Assembly: GCA_965201085.1 (NCBI GenBank)
Contig: CBDAVS010000019.1
Coordinates: 1-64,000, forward strand
Direction of reading: 5' to 3'
From: JAPOUP01 sp965201085
GTDB lineage: Bacteria; Pseudomonadota; Alphaproteobacteria; Rhodobacterales; Rhodobacteraceae
DNA: 64,000 bases
Shown piece after piece: positions 37,092 through 46,453 of this stretch (positions within the stretch are counted from its first letter, which is position 1; every line of letters begins with the position of its first letter). The notes under the pieces are model-generated. The model saw only the letters and a program-made list of their open reading frames with translations, was not told the origin of the DNA and ran no database searches. The position numbers were made by a program, and so were the translations under genes.

Positions 37092-38166
37092 GGACCGCCT
37101 CACGCATCCAGGACTGAAGCGCCTGGATTGAATGCTCCGAATTCACACCCCCACAGGGATCCACGACCAGTGGTCCCGGTCGAAAGCCGCGCGAGGAAAG
37201 CCCGCGCTGCACCGATTCCACCAAACGAATGTCCTCCGCGACCGTCGTCTGGCGATCCTGCACAGCCAGATATTCCAGCACATTCAGGTCATCACCGCGT
37301 CGGGCGTGCCAACCACGCCAGACCGTAACCAGATCGACGCCCGCGGGCCTCCAGTGATAGGTGTTCAGCACATTGCCCGGATAGACCTGGAAGGAAAACG
37401 TCGGCCAAAGAAACCAGCTTGAATACTCGTTCGAATACGGAGTCGAAGCGTCGATGCGATAGGTCATCCGATCCAGATTCTGGCACTTCGTCCGGTGGCG
37501 CAGACAACGACCCTGAGGTTGAATGTCGTAGGTCTCCGGCTTCACGACCCCGGTCGAGAAGGTCGGATGGTTCAGGGAGCAGTGATAGCATTCGGAATAG
37601 TTCTCCACGGAGACCTTCCAGTTGCACCGCTCCGGGATTTCCACCCAGCGAAACGGCTCCAGTTCCGAATGATGCGGTACGAACGCCTCAAGCTCTTCCC
37701 GCGCTCCCGGAAACCAAACCTCCATTGGTGCGGCATCAATATCGAGATTGACGAAGATGAAGCCGAGGAAAAGCTCGGTGCGAATCTCGTTCAGACAGAT
37801 TTCGGAGCGGTCGAATCCGGGAACAGACGCGATATTCGGACCTGAACGAAGCTTTCCGGTCAGTTCATAGGTCCAGGCATGATAGGGGCAGACGATCACG
37901 CGGGCTCGGCCTTCGCCCTCGACGAGCTGATGCGCCCGGTGCTGGCAGACATTGTAAAAGGTTCTGATCCTGCGGTCCCGGCCCATGATGCAGAAGAGAC
38001 TCTCTCCGGCGATCTCAAAAGCGAAATAATCTCCCGGCTCGCGCAGCCGCGAGGAATGTCCGGCAAACTGCCATGTCCGCGCGAACAGCCCCTGCCGTTC
38101 CCGGGCGTAGATTTCAGGGTCGGTGTAGTATCTTGCCTCAAGCGAGCGAACCGCTTCTTCCTTCAA
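37084..38166 (-). CDS. Rieske-type oxygenase alpha subunit (betaine demethylase-like)
   Basis: The protein has 360 residues from TTG 38166, overlapping the regulator stop. The Rieske 2Fe-2S centre has CQHRAHQL and CPYHAWTY. The mononuclear iron site is in NYSECYHCSLNHPTF. The length and the motif NWKVSVENYSECYHC place it with the carnitine, stachydrine and glycine-betaine demethylating oxygenases rather than aromatic dioxygenases. A matching reductase is not in the window. The neighbouring dimethylglycine-dehydrogenase-like gene supports N-demethylation of a betaine. The substrate is inferred. Confidence 0.82.
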   Translation of the reverse strand: MKEEAVRSLEARYYTDPEIYARERQGLFARTWQFAGHSSRLREPGDYFAFEIAGESLFCIMGRDRRIRTFYNVCQHRAHQLVEGEGRARVIVCPYHAWTYELTGKLRSGPNIASVPGFDRSEICLNEIRTELFLGFIFVNLDIDAAPMEVWFPGAREELEAFVPHHSELEPFRWVEIPERCNWKVSVENYSECYHCSLNHPTFSTGVVKPETYDIQPQGRCLRHRTKCQNLDRMTYRIDASTPYSNEYSSWFLWPTFSFQVYPGNVLNTYHWRPAGVDLVTVWRGWHARRGDDLNVLEYLAVQDRQTTVAEDIRLVESVQRGLSSRGFRPGPLVVDPCGGVNSEHSIQALQSWMREAVHV

Positions 38167-39050
38167 TCCGCATCCTCCGCGTAGATGCCCATCGCGTGCC
38201 GTCGTTCATGGAAGCCCGCAACCCTTTCAACGACATGCGGTCGCGCAGCGGCGACCACGAAGCTCAGCAGCGTTTCCAGAACCATGATCGTGGAGACCGA
38301 TGACGGAAAGAACTGCGGTGTGTCGACCGATACGACGAATCCGTGGTCGGACCCCCGAATCACCGGCGAGGCGGGCGAGTCGCTGATTCCGACCACCCGC
38401 ACACCCTGTTTCCGGGCGACCTCGACCGCGGCGACCACTTCGCTGCGGTACGGGCGGCAGGTGATCGCGATCAAAGCATCCCCGCCGTCGGCACCCGCCA
38501 GATCGTCCAAAGCGGCGGACCCCAGACGAGGTATCGCATGGAATCCTTCCATCCCCGTGGACGCAAGGTAGGTGAAGTTCCGGGCATTAGCCGAATTCAC
38601 GCCCACCCCCAGCGTAAACACCTGCCGCGAGGTCTGGAGCATCTCCGCCGCCGCCTTGATTCGCTCCACCGGAATGTCCGCGAAGGTCTCCTCGATGTTT
38701 CGCAACGCGCTGCCGACCATATCCGCATAGAGCGTTCCCATCTCCCCCTTCACCGCCTGCGCCTGAAGCCAGCGCGCCCGATCGTGAAACGAAAACAGAC
38801 CGTCCCGGATCGCCGCACGGAACGGCTCGCGGAAATCCTCGTAGCCGTCGAACCCGATCGCCTGCGCCATGCGTACGAACGTGCTCGGCTTCACCTGCGC
38901 GAATTCGGCTATCTCACGCACCGTCGAGACACCCACCGCCTGCGGATTTTCAAGGACGTACCGCGCCGCCTTCCGCGCTTCCGGTGTCAACGCGTCCCAC
39001 TCGCCGTTTATCCGATTTAGTGCAAGGTTTGATACATTTGTTTCATTCAT
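38163..39050 (-). CDS. RpiR/MurR-family transcriptional regulator
   Basis: The protein has 295 residues. An N-terminal helix-turn-helix (STVREIAEFAQVKPSTFVRM) is followed by a SIS sugar-binding domain (FTLGVGVNSANARNFTYL, then AITCRPYRSEVVAAVEVARK). It is divergent from the dehydrogenase gene at 39116 with only 65 bases between, so it probably controls both directions. It heads the leftward operon and overlaps the Rieske start. Confidence 0.92.
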   Translation of the reverse strand: MNETNVSNLALNRINGEWDALTPEARKAARYVLENPQAVGVSTVREIAEFAQVKPSTFVRMAQAIGFDGYEDFREPFRAAIRDGLFSFHDRARWLQAQAVKGEMGTLYADMVGSALRNIEETFADIPVERIKAAAEMLQTSRQVFTLGVGVNSANARNFTYLASTGMEGFHAIPRLGSAALDDLAGADGGDALIAITCRPYRSEVVAAVEVARKQGVRVVGISDSPASPVIRGSDHGFVVSVDTPQFFPSSVSTIMVLETLLSFVVAAARPHVVERVAGFHERRHAMGIYAEDAD

Positions 39051-39115
39051 GGTTGACTACGGTACAGATGTTCTAATACGCCGTCCAGGAGAATTCCGCC
39101 TCAAGGACATCGTCG

Positions 39116-41572
39116 ATGCGAGAGCTTCCCTCCCATGCCCGTACGGTCATCATCGGCGGCGGCATCATGGGCTGTGGCATGGCCTACCATCTGGCCAAGG
39201 AGGGCTGGAGCGATGTCGTGCTGCTCGAAAAAGCGGAACTCACCAGCGGCTCGACTTGGCATGCCGCCGGACAGATCACCCATTCAACCTCCAGCTTCGC
39301 TCTCGGGAAATGCGTCGATTACAATATCGGCCTCTATTCCGGTGCATTGGAAGCCGATACCGGCCACTCGGTCACCTGGCATGGCTGCGGCAGCTTTCGG
39401 ATCGCCTATACCGAAGATGAGATGGACTGGCTCCGGTACACGCTGTCGGTGGGTCGTGCCCTGAACTTTCGGATCGAGCTTGTCGGACCCGACCGGATCA
39501 GGGAATTGCATCCGTTCTACGGTCTCGACGGGGTGCTCGGCGCCCTGCACACACCCGACGATGGCCATGTAGACCCTTCCGGCGTCACGCAGGCGCTCGC
39601 GGCGGGAGCCCGTGCCGCCGGTGTCGCGATCAAGCGCCGCTGCAGAGCCACTGGCCTCACCCGGATCGGGACGGGCGAATGGAGAGTGGAAACCGAAGCA
39701 GGCGCCGTCATCTGCGAGCATGTGGTCAATGCCGGTGGAACATACGCTCGGCAGATGGGCGAGTGGACCGGCCTCAATCTGCCAATGACCTCCCTGACCC
39801 ACCATTATTTCGTCACTGAACCGGTGCCGGAATTCCAGGATCTTGAGCGCGAACTTCCCGTCATCCGCGACGACAGGCTGGTCTCAGGATACATTCGCAA
39901 GGAGCAGAACAAAGGCTTGATCGGAATCTATGAAAAGGCCGATCCAAACACGGTCTGGGAGGACCATTGCCCATGGGAGGCCGAACATGAATTGTTCGCT
40001 CCCGACTATGATCGGGTGATGCCGTGGCTGAAAAACGCGCTCGAGCGAATGCCGGCATTCGCCCAGCTTGGCATATCCCGCGAAGTTCATGGGGCGATCA
40101 GCCATACTCCGGACGGCAACCCGCTGGTAGGTCCCGGCCCGGATGCCCCGAATTACTGGTGCGCCTGCGGCACGCAGATCGGGATCGGTTGGGGACCTGG
40201 TCTGACGCGTGAATTGGCGCGGTGGATGGTTCATGGTTCCGCCGACATTTCCATGCGCGAATTCGACCCACGCCGTTTCGGCAACTATGCGGACAGGACA
40301 TGGCGGATCACCAAGGCAAAGGAGGATTACTGCCTCCGCCACGAAATACCGTTCCCACATCTCAACCGCCTCGCCGGACGTCCGGTCAGGACGTCAGCGC
40401 TCTACCGGACTCTGACGGCGAAGGGTGCGGTTCATGAAGAGATCTTTGGTTGGGAACGCCCTCGTTGGTTCGCACCCGAAGGCACTGAGGCCAGGGACAT
40501 CTACGGCTTTCGGCGCAGCGATCTCGACGAGATCGTTGCGGTGGAGGTGCGGACTGTCCGCACCGCCGCCGGGATCATGGACATTTCCTCTTTCGCCAAG
40601 ATCGAGGTGAGCGGAGCGGATGCCCATGCCTATCTGGACGGTCTTGTGCCAAACCGGATTCCAGCGGCCGACGGTCGGGTGATTCTCGCCCATTTCCTGA
40701 ACCGTCGGGGGCGCATCGAGGTGGAGGCGACGATCGTCCGTCTGACCGGAGACCGATACTACCTCACCTGTGCGGCATTACTCGAGCGGCGCCTCATGGA
40801 TCATCTGACACAAAACGCGGGTCAGGCCCGAGTCGGGATCCGCTGCCTGTCCCGGAAATGGCAAGCTCTGGCACTGCAGGGCCCGCTCTCGCGCGCCATT
40901 CTGTGCCAATGCACGGACAGCCCCCTGGACAACGCAGGCTTTCCATGGCTTTCCGCTCGGTCGATCACCGTCGCCAACCGACCCGCGGTCGCTATCCGCA
41001 TGTCCTATTCCGGCGAGCTCGGATGGGAAATCCACGCCCCTGGCGAACATATCGCGCCGATCCATAACGTGTTATGGGAATCGGGAGTGGCTTTCGGCCT
41101 GCGGGACTACGGCTCTTTCGCCATGAACGTCATGCGTATGGAGAAGATGTACAAAGGCGCGGGAGAGCTCACCAACGAGGTTACCCTACCTGAAGCTGGC
41201 ATGATGCGCTTCGCCCGACTCGAAAAGGAATTCCTGGGCAAACGCGAAACCGAGGAAGGTCTTGCCAAAGAGCTTCCCTGGTGCTGCGCCTACCTACGGA
41301 TCGAGCCCGATGGTATCGCCGACGGACATGGAGGCGAGGCAGTTCTGCTAAACGGTGAAGTCGTCGGCGCCACCTGTTCCGTCGCGTTCGGCCCGACCGT
41401 AGGTGCGGTCCTCGCCTTCGCCTACGTCAAACCGTTCGCCGCGGTTCCCGGAACGGAGCTCGAAGTCATCATTCAGGGCCAGCCGCGTCCTGCCCGCGTC
41501 CTTGCGGAACCTGCCTACGACCCGCGGAACCTGCGCCCGAGAGCGGATTTCGAAAGGGAACCTGACATATGA
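39116..41572 (+). CDS. FAD-dependent dimethylglycine/sarcosine dehydrogenase-like protein with GcvT domain
   Basis: The protein has 818 residues. The N-terminal DAO domain has the FAD-binding VIIGGGIMGCGMAYHLAKEG and the motif ELTSGSTWHAAG with the His that binds FAD covalently. A central FAO_M region (from about residue 380) and C-terminal GcvT-like folate domains (from about residue 470) complete the architecture. Such enzymes oxidatively demethylate N-methyl glycines and pass the one-carbon unit to tetrahydrofolate. It is the first gene of the rightward operon. Confidence 0.9.
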   Translation: MRELPSHARTVIIGGGIMGCGMAYHLAKEGWSDVVLLEKAELTSGSTWHAAGQITHSTSSFALGKCVDYNIGLYSGALEADTGHSVTWHGCGSFRIAYTEDEMDWLRYTLSVGRALNFRIELVGPDRIRELHPFYGLDGVLGALHTPDDGHVDPSGVTQALAAGARAAGVAIKRRCRATGLTRIGTGEWRVETEAGAVICEHVVNAGGTYARQMGEWTGLNLPMTSLTHHYFVTEPVPEFQDLERELPVIRDDRLVSGYIRKEQNKGLIGIYEKADPNTVWEDHCPWEAEHELFAPDYDRVMPWLKNALERMPAFAQLGISREVHGAISHTPDGNPLVGPGPDAPNYWCACGTQIGIGWGPGLTRELARWMVHGSADISMREFDPRRFGNYADRTWRITKAKEDYCLRHEIPFPHLNRLAGRPVRTSALYRTLTAKGAVHEEIFGWERPRWFAPEGTEARDIYGFRRSDLDEIVAVEVRTVRTAAGIMDISSFAKIEVSGADAHAYLDGLVPNRIPAADGRVILAHFLNRRGRIEVEATIVRLTGDRYYLTCAALLERRLMDHLTQNAGQARVGIRCLSRKWQALALQGPLSRAILCQCTDSPLDNAGFPWLSARSITVANRPAVAIRMSYSGELGWEIHAPGEHIAPIHNVLWESGVAFGLRDYGSFAMNVMRMEKMYKGAGELTNEVTLPEAGMMRFARLEKEFLGKRETEEGLAKELPWCCAYLRIEPDGIADGHGGEAVLLNGEVVGATCSVAFGPTVGAVLAFAYVKPFAAVPGTELEVIIQGQPRPARVLAEPAYDPRNLRPRADFEREPDI

Positions 41573-41687
41573 TAGTCCCCCGCTCTGCCCGCTTTACCGG
41601 CCCGCACCGGAACCGCACGGAATCGACCTGGGTGACGATCGGCGGCTTTTCGGCGACGCGGCGAAAGGACCCCAAAGGAGTGCAGCG

Positions 41688-42776
41688 ATGATTTCCGAAA
41701 CCATGAACGCGGTAATTCTCACGGGCCATGGCGGACTCGACCGGCTTGAGTTCCATGAAGACTGGCCCTCGCCCAGACCCGGTCCCGGCGAAGTTCTGAT
41801 CAAGGTGGGCGCCTGCGGTCTGAACAACACCGATGTCAATACCCGCTCCGGCTGGTATTCCAAGGAAGTGACCGAAGCCACGACCGGCGGCGCATATGAC
41901 GGGGTTGGCGATGACGGAACCTGGGGCGGCGACGGCATCACGTTTCCACGCATTCAGGGGGCGGATGTTTGCGGAACCGTGGTCGGGTTGGGTGAAGGCG
42001 TTGACGCCGCCCTGTTTGGAAAACGCGTTATCACCGAAAATTGGCTGCGCGACTGGTCCAACCCGATGGACCTCAGCCGAACAGGATATTTCGGCAGCGA
42101 AGCCGATGGTGGCTACGCGCAGTATACCCGCATCGATGCCCGCAATGTCGGCGTGATCGAGTCGGATCTCAGCGACGCGGAACTCGCTACCTTCTCCTGC
42201 AGCTACACGACCGCCGAAGGCATGCTCTCGCGCGCCCGGGTCCGGGACGGTGACCGAGTTCTGATAACAGGCGCATCGGGTGGTGTGGGCTCGGCGCTGA
42301 TACAGCTCGCCAACCGCAGGGGTGCGACGACCATCGCTCTCGCCTCCACCAACAAACATGCTGAGGTCGCGAAACTACGTCCTGACCATCTCCTTGAACG
42401 CGGTCCAGAGGATCTCGCCGCCGCTCTCCGCGAGGCTACAGGTAGCGAGACGGTCGATGTCGTTGCCGACATTGTCGGCGGCTCGGACTTCGGCACTCTT
42501 ATCGACCGCATTGAGCGTGGCGGACGCTATACCTGCTCCGGCGCCATCGCGGGTCCCATCGTCGAGCTTGACCTGCGCACCTTCTACCTGAACGACCTTA
42601 CATTGACCGGCTCCACCGTGGTCGAGCCTCAGATATTCAAGGATCTGGTCGGCTATATCGAGCGTGGAGAGGTCAGACCGGTCCTCGCGGCCACCTACCC
42701 GCTTCGCGATATTCACAAGGCGCAGCAGGCGTTCATCGACAAGAAGCATACCGGCAGTATCGCGGTTATCCCGTGA
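41688..42776 (+). CDS. Medium-chain alcohol dehydrogenase / quinone oxidoreductase-like protein
   Basis: The protein has 362 residues from ATG 41688 with AAAGGAG upstream. The GroES-like N-terminal part (GEVLIKVGACGLNNTDVN) and the nucleotide-binding VLITGASGGVGSALIQLA are clear. Typical zinc-binding Cys clusters are reduced, so it may be a zinc-independent reductase. Its place in the catabolic operon suggests it handles an intermediate, identity unknown. Confidence 0.85.
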   Translation: MISETMNAVILTGHGGLDRLEFHEDWPSPRPGPGEVLIKVGACGLNNTDVNTRSGWYSKEVTEATTGGAYDGVGDDGTWGGDGITFPRIQGADVCGTVVGLGEGVDAALFGKRVITENWLRDWSNPMDLSRTGYFGSEADGGYAQYTRIDARNVGVIESDLSDAELATFSCSYTTAEGMLSRARVRDGDRVLITGASGGVGSALIQLANRRGATTIALASTNKHAEVAKLRPDHLLERGPEDLAAALREATGSETVDVVADIVGGSDFGTLIDRIERGGRYTCSGAIAGPIVELDLRTFYLNDLTLTGSTVVEPQIFKDLVGYIERGEVRPVLAATYPLRDIHKAQQAFIDKKHTGSIAVIP

Positions 42777-42858
42777 CCGCCACCACGGTCAGGTCCGGAA
42801 GCGAAGTATCACCATGCAGCGAAACGACTACGAAGGCTCAGGCCAATAGAGCGACCCC

Positions 42859-43976
42859 ATGAAAATCACGAGGATTTCCGTCTACCGAACCCATCTGCCA
42901 TATGTCGGTGGCGTCTATGGCTGGGGTCGCGGCAATCGGATCGATACGGCGGTCGCTTCGGTTGTCGTTGTCGATACGGATGCCGGTCTGCAGGGCTGCG
43001 GGGAATTCACCCCCTGCGGCGAGAACTACATGGTGGCGCATTCCGAAGGGGTGGAGGCGACGACACGTCTGCTCGCGCCCGCGCTTCTGGGTAAGGATCC
43101 GCGGCAGACGGCGCGAATCGAGCGAATCATGGACTCCGTGGTCCAGGGACATGGATATGCCAAGGCCCCCATTGACGCCGCGTGCTGGGACATACTCGGC
43201 AAATGCGTAGGCGTTCCGGTCTGGCTGCTGCTTGGGGGAAAGCTGACGGACGGAGCCCCGATGTATCGGGTAGCGCCCCACGGAAGCCAGGAGAGGACCG
43301 CACGGGAATTGGAACATCACCGCGCGTCCGGTTACCGCCAATTCCAGATCAAGGTAGGCGCGGACTGGGCCACAGACATTGACCGCATCCGCGCCGCGCT
43401 TGCCATGCTCAAGACAGGTGAACGGGCATTTGCCGACGCCAACCAGGGCTGGCATATTGACGAAGCGATCAAGGTCGCAAGAGCCACCCGCGATCTCGAC
43501 TACGTAATGGAGCAGCCGTGCATGACCTATGAGGAATGCCAACAGGTCCGCCGACGCACCGACCTTCCAATGAAACTAGACGAATGCATCACCGACATCC
43601 GCGCAGCGCAGCGGGTCGTGCGCGACCGCGGCGCGGAGATCTGCTGCCTGAAACTCTCCAATCTCGGCGGTCTGTCCAAAGCCCGACGCGTTCGGGACTA
43701 TCTGATCGATAACCGCATTCCCGTCGTCGCCGAAGACACTTGGGGCGGCGAAATCACAACCGCCTCATTGCCCATTTCGTCGCGTCGACCCCGGAGGATT
43801 TCCTGGTGAACACGACCGATCTCCACAATTACAACACGCGGCCAACAGGCATGCCCGGCCCGCGAACCGGGAATGGCAAGCTGTTCGCACCTGACGCTCC
43901 CGGACTCGGCGTGAGCCCCGACTTCGAAAGCCTTGGCAAGCCGGTGGCGATCCATGGCAGAGTCAATTCCCCTTAG
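42859..43976 (+). pseudogene. Enolase-superfamily (mandelate racemase/MLE) enzyme 1, frameshifted near its 3' end
   Basis: The frame from ATG 42859 carries the second-strand Lys in FQIKVGADW, metal ligands in FADANQGW, MEQPC and KLDECITD, and the general-base Lys in CCLKLSNLGGL. After DTWGGEITTA near 43765 one base is missing. The rest (AHFVASTPEDFLVNTTDL, to GLGVSPDFESLG) follows in the next frame to 43976. All catalytic residues precede the lesion, but the truncated barrel would probably misfold. It is the first of three paralogues in tandem. Confidence 0.85.
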
Positions 43977-44047
43977 GGTCCGCGACCCCATGGCCTACGC
44001 GGATCCGGCTTCCCCATGATTCGAATGAAGGATTCCAGGACATCACC

Positions 44048-45145
44048 TTGAAAATCACCCGAATTACGGTGTTCCAGAAGAATCTTCAACTTTCGCATCC
44101 CTGCCGGCTGTCGGGCGGGTGGCTCGAATTTTCGGTGCTCGACGCCACATTTGTCCGGATCGATACCGATAGTGACCTCATCGGCTGGGGCGAAGGTACG
44201 CCATGGGGCCACACCTACGTACCGGCCCATGGCCCCGGCATCCGCGCCGGTATAGAAACCATGGCCCCTTTCGTTCTCGGCCTTGATTCCCGCCGAACGC
44301 TTGACATTGAACGCGCGATGGATTTCGCGCTTTCCGGCCAGCTCTATGCCAAGTCCCCGACCGACAAGGCCTGTAGGGACGTTGCGGGCCGGGCCGCCGG
44401 TACGCCGATCGCCGACCTGATGGATGGCGGAAGCCGCGCACCCATGCCGATCGCGAGTTCCATCGGTGCCGCGACGGTGGCGGAAACACGGGAACTGATG
44501 AACCACTACCGCGCCCGCGGCTATGTCGCTCACCCGGTCAAAATCGGGAACCATCCCGATCACGATATAGAACGCATCCGCGATGTGGAGTTGAATCGAC
44601 TGCCGAACGAGCGCATCCTGTATGACGCCAACCGGGCCTGGTCCCGACAGCAGGCGTTAGGGGTGATGCGGGCGACCGAGGATCTTGGCGTTATGTTCGA
44701 GCAGCCCTGCGAGACGCTGGACGACATCGCCGCCATCCGCCCGCCGCACGCCGCTCCCGTCAGTATAGATGAATGCCTTGTCACGCTTCAGGACGCCGCG
44801 CGGGACGATGCGGCGGAGGTGTTCGGCATCAAGTTGAATCGCGTGGGTGGCCTAACCAAGGCGGCGAGACTGCGCGATGTCGCGCTCGCTCACGGAATCG
44901 ACACGCCCGTGATGGCGACCGGCGGCTCCGTCCTTGCCGATACGGAAGTCCTTCATCCTGCCGCCACCATTCCCGACCGCAATCTCCTTGGCGTCTGGGC
45001 CTGTCAGGACATGCTAGTTGAAGACATTGCCTGCGGAGGCGGGCTCCGCAACACGGACGGACACCTGCGGATTTCCGAGACCCCCGGCCTTGGTGTGCAT
45101 CCCAGCGAAACCGCCTTTGGGGCGCCGGTAGCCACCTATGGCTGA
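44048..45145 (+). CDS. Enolase-superfamily (mandelate racemase/MLE) enzyme 2
   Basis: The protein has 365 residues from TTG 44048. Catalytic-site pieces: HPVKIGNHP (Lys), YDANRAWS (Asp), MFEQPC (Glu), SIDECLV (Asp/Glu) and FGIKLNRVGGL (Lys). The pattern GWGEGTPWGHTYVPAHGPGI resembles the subgroup containing 4-hydroxyproline-betaine epimerase and cis-3-hydroxyproline dehydratase. It abstracts a proton alpha to a carboxylate for racemisation or dehydration. The exact substrate cannot be set by eye. Confidence 0.88.
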   Translation: MKITRITVFQKNLQLSHPCRLSGGWLEFSVLDATFVRIDTDSDLIGWGEGTPWGHTYVPAHGPGIRAGIETMAPFVLGLDSRRTLDIERAMDFALSGQLYAKSPTDKACRDVAGRAAGTPIADLMDGGSRAPMPIASSIGAATVAETRELMNHYRARGYVAHPVKIGNHPDHDIERIRDVELNRLPNERILYDANRAWSRQQALGVMRATEDLGVMFEQPCETLDDIAAIRPPHAAPVSIDECLVTLQDAARDDAAEVFGIKLNRVGGLTKAARLRDVALAHGIDTPVMATGGSVLADTEVLHPAATIPDRNLLGVWACQDMLVEDIACGGGLRNTDGHLRISETPGLGVHPSETAFGAPVATYG

Positions 45146-45262
45146 CCGACCGCATCCATTTGACCAGTTATCCGCTTTGAAGCCGTTCTCAGCCAGCGTT
45201 CCGGCAACTGGACCCGGCACCGGTCACATCTTCGACTCACCGCAATCCGGTTGAACCGCATC

Positions 45263-46366
45263 ATGAGAATAAACCGCCTCCGCCTCTGGACGATTCCGCT
45301 TACCAGTCAGAGGACATATTACATGGCCGAAGGAAAAACCGCCGATACGGTTGAGACCGTGGTCGTCGCACTGGACGCGGATACCGGACATACCGGTTGG
45401 GGTGAGGCCTGCCCACTCCCCCGCTATCTCCCGGCCTATTCCGGTGGCATTGCCCCGGTCGTCGCGGAACTGGCGCCATTGATCATCGGTGCCGACCCGG
45501 TCGGACCGGAAGCCCTGATGTTCGAGCTTGACGCCCACCTTCCTGGACATGCCTACGCGAAGTCGGCCATTGATATAGCTCTGTGGGACCTAACGGCAAG
45601 GGTCGCTGGCCTTCCCCTTCACGCCCTTCTCGGGGGCCGGCGCCAGACCACCCTGCCCCTGTATCATTCCATCACATGCACCGCTCCCGACGAAATGGCC
45701 CGCATCGCCCGTGAAGCGCAAGCGACCGGTATCACCCAGTTCCAGGTAAAGCTCGGGGCGGATGGGAGCTGGCAAACAGATGTCGAACGGTTGGTAAAGG
45801 TGCGTGAAGCGGTTGGTCCCGGCCCCCTTGTCTACGGAGACTGGAACTGCGGCGCCACCCGGCTGGAGGCAACCCGTGTCGCACGCTCCGTCCTTAATCT
45901 GGATGTGATGCTGGAGCAGCCCTGCGCAACCCTCGCCGCCTGTGCCGCCGTCCGCGCCTCCACCGGTCTTCCTATGAAAATCGACGAGCTCGCCCACGAC
46001 CTACCAACACTTCTCGAATCCCATCGGTTGGGCATCCTGGACGCGGCCGCGCTCAAACTCTCCAAATTCGGCGGTCTCTCCAAGCTCAGAAGCGCCCGCG
46101 ACCTTTGCCTGCACCTGGGAGCGAGCATGTGCATCGAATGCACTTGGGGCTCGGACATCGTCACCGCCGCAGCCCTTCACCTCGCCGCAGCGACGGATCC
46201 GCAGCGACTGCTCAACACCTGCGATCTCTCCGGCTACGTATCGCCGCGTCTGGTACCGGACGCCCCGACCCGATCGAACGGTCGCATCGCGCCACCCGCC
46301 GGCCCGGGCCTCGGTGTCGTGCCGGATCCGGATATTCTGGGCGAACCGGATGCCGTTCACGGCTGA
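45263..46366 (+). CDS. Enolase-superfamily (mandelate racemase/MLE) enzyme 3
   Basis: The protein has 367 residues from ATG 45263; an in-frame TTG is four codons upstream. Key residues are in FQVKLGAD (Lys), YGDWNCGA (Asp), MLEQPC (Glu), KIDELAHD and AALKLSKFGGL (Lys). It also has GWGEACPLPRYLPAYSGG, as in the betaine epimerase subgroup. It is clearly diverged from enzymes 1 and 2, so the three may act on different isomers. Confidence 0.87.
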   Translation: MRINRLRLWTIPLTSQRTYYMAEGKTADTVETVVVALDADTGHTGWGEACPLPRYLPAYSGGIAPVVAELAPLIIGADPVGPEALMFELDAHLPGHAYAKSAIDIALWDLTARVAGLPLHALLGGRRQTTLPLYHSITCTAPDEMARIAREAQATGITQFQVKLGADGSWQTDVERLVKVREAVGPGPLVYGDWNCGATRLEATRVARSVLNLDVMLEQPCATLAACAAVRASTGLPMKIDELAHDLPTLLESHRLGILDAAALKLSKFGGLSKLRSARDLCLHLGASMCIECTWGSDIVTAAALHLAAATDPQRLLNTCDLSGYVSPRLVPDAPTRSNGRIAPPAGPGLGVVPDPDILGEPDAVHG

Positions 46367-46453
46367 ACTTACCAAACCCGCGGTGCATAACCACCGAGGT
46401 GCATACTCGATAGCGGCACCCTTGCCCGAGGATGTTCGGAAGCCGTCCAATAG

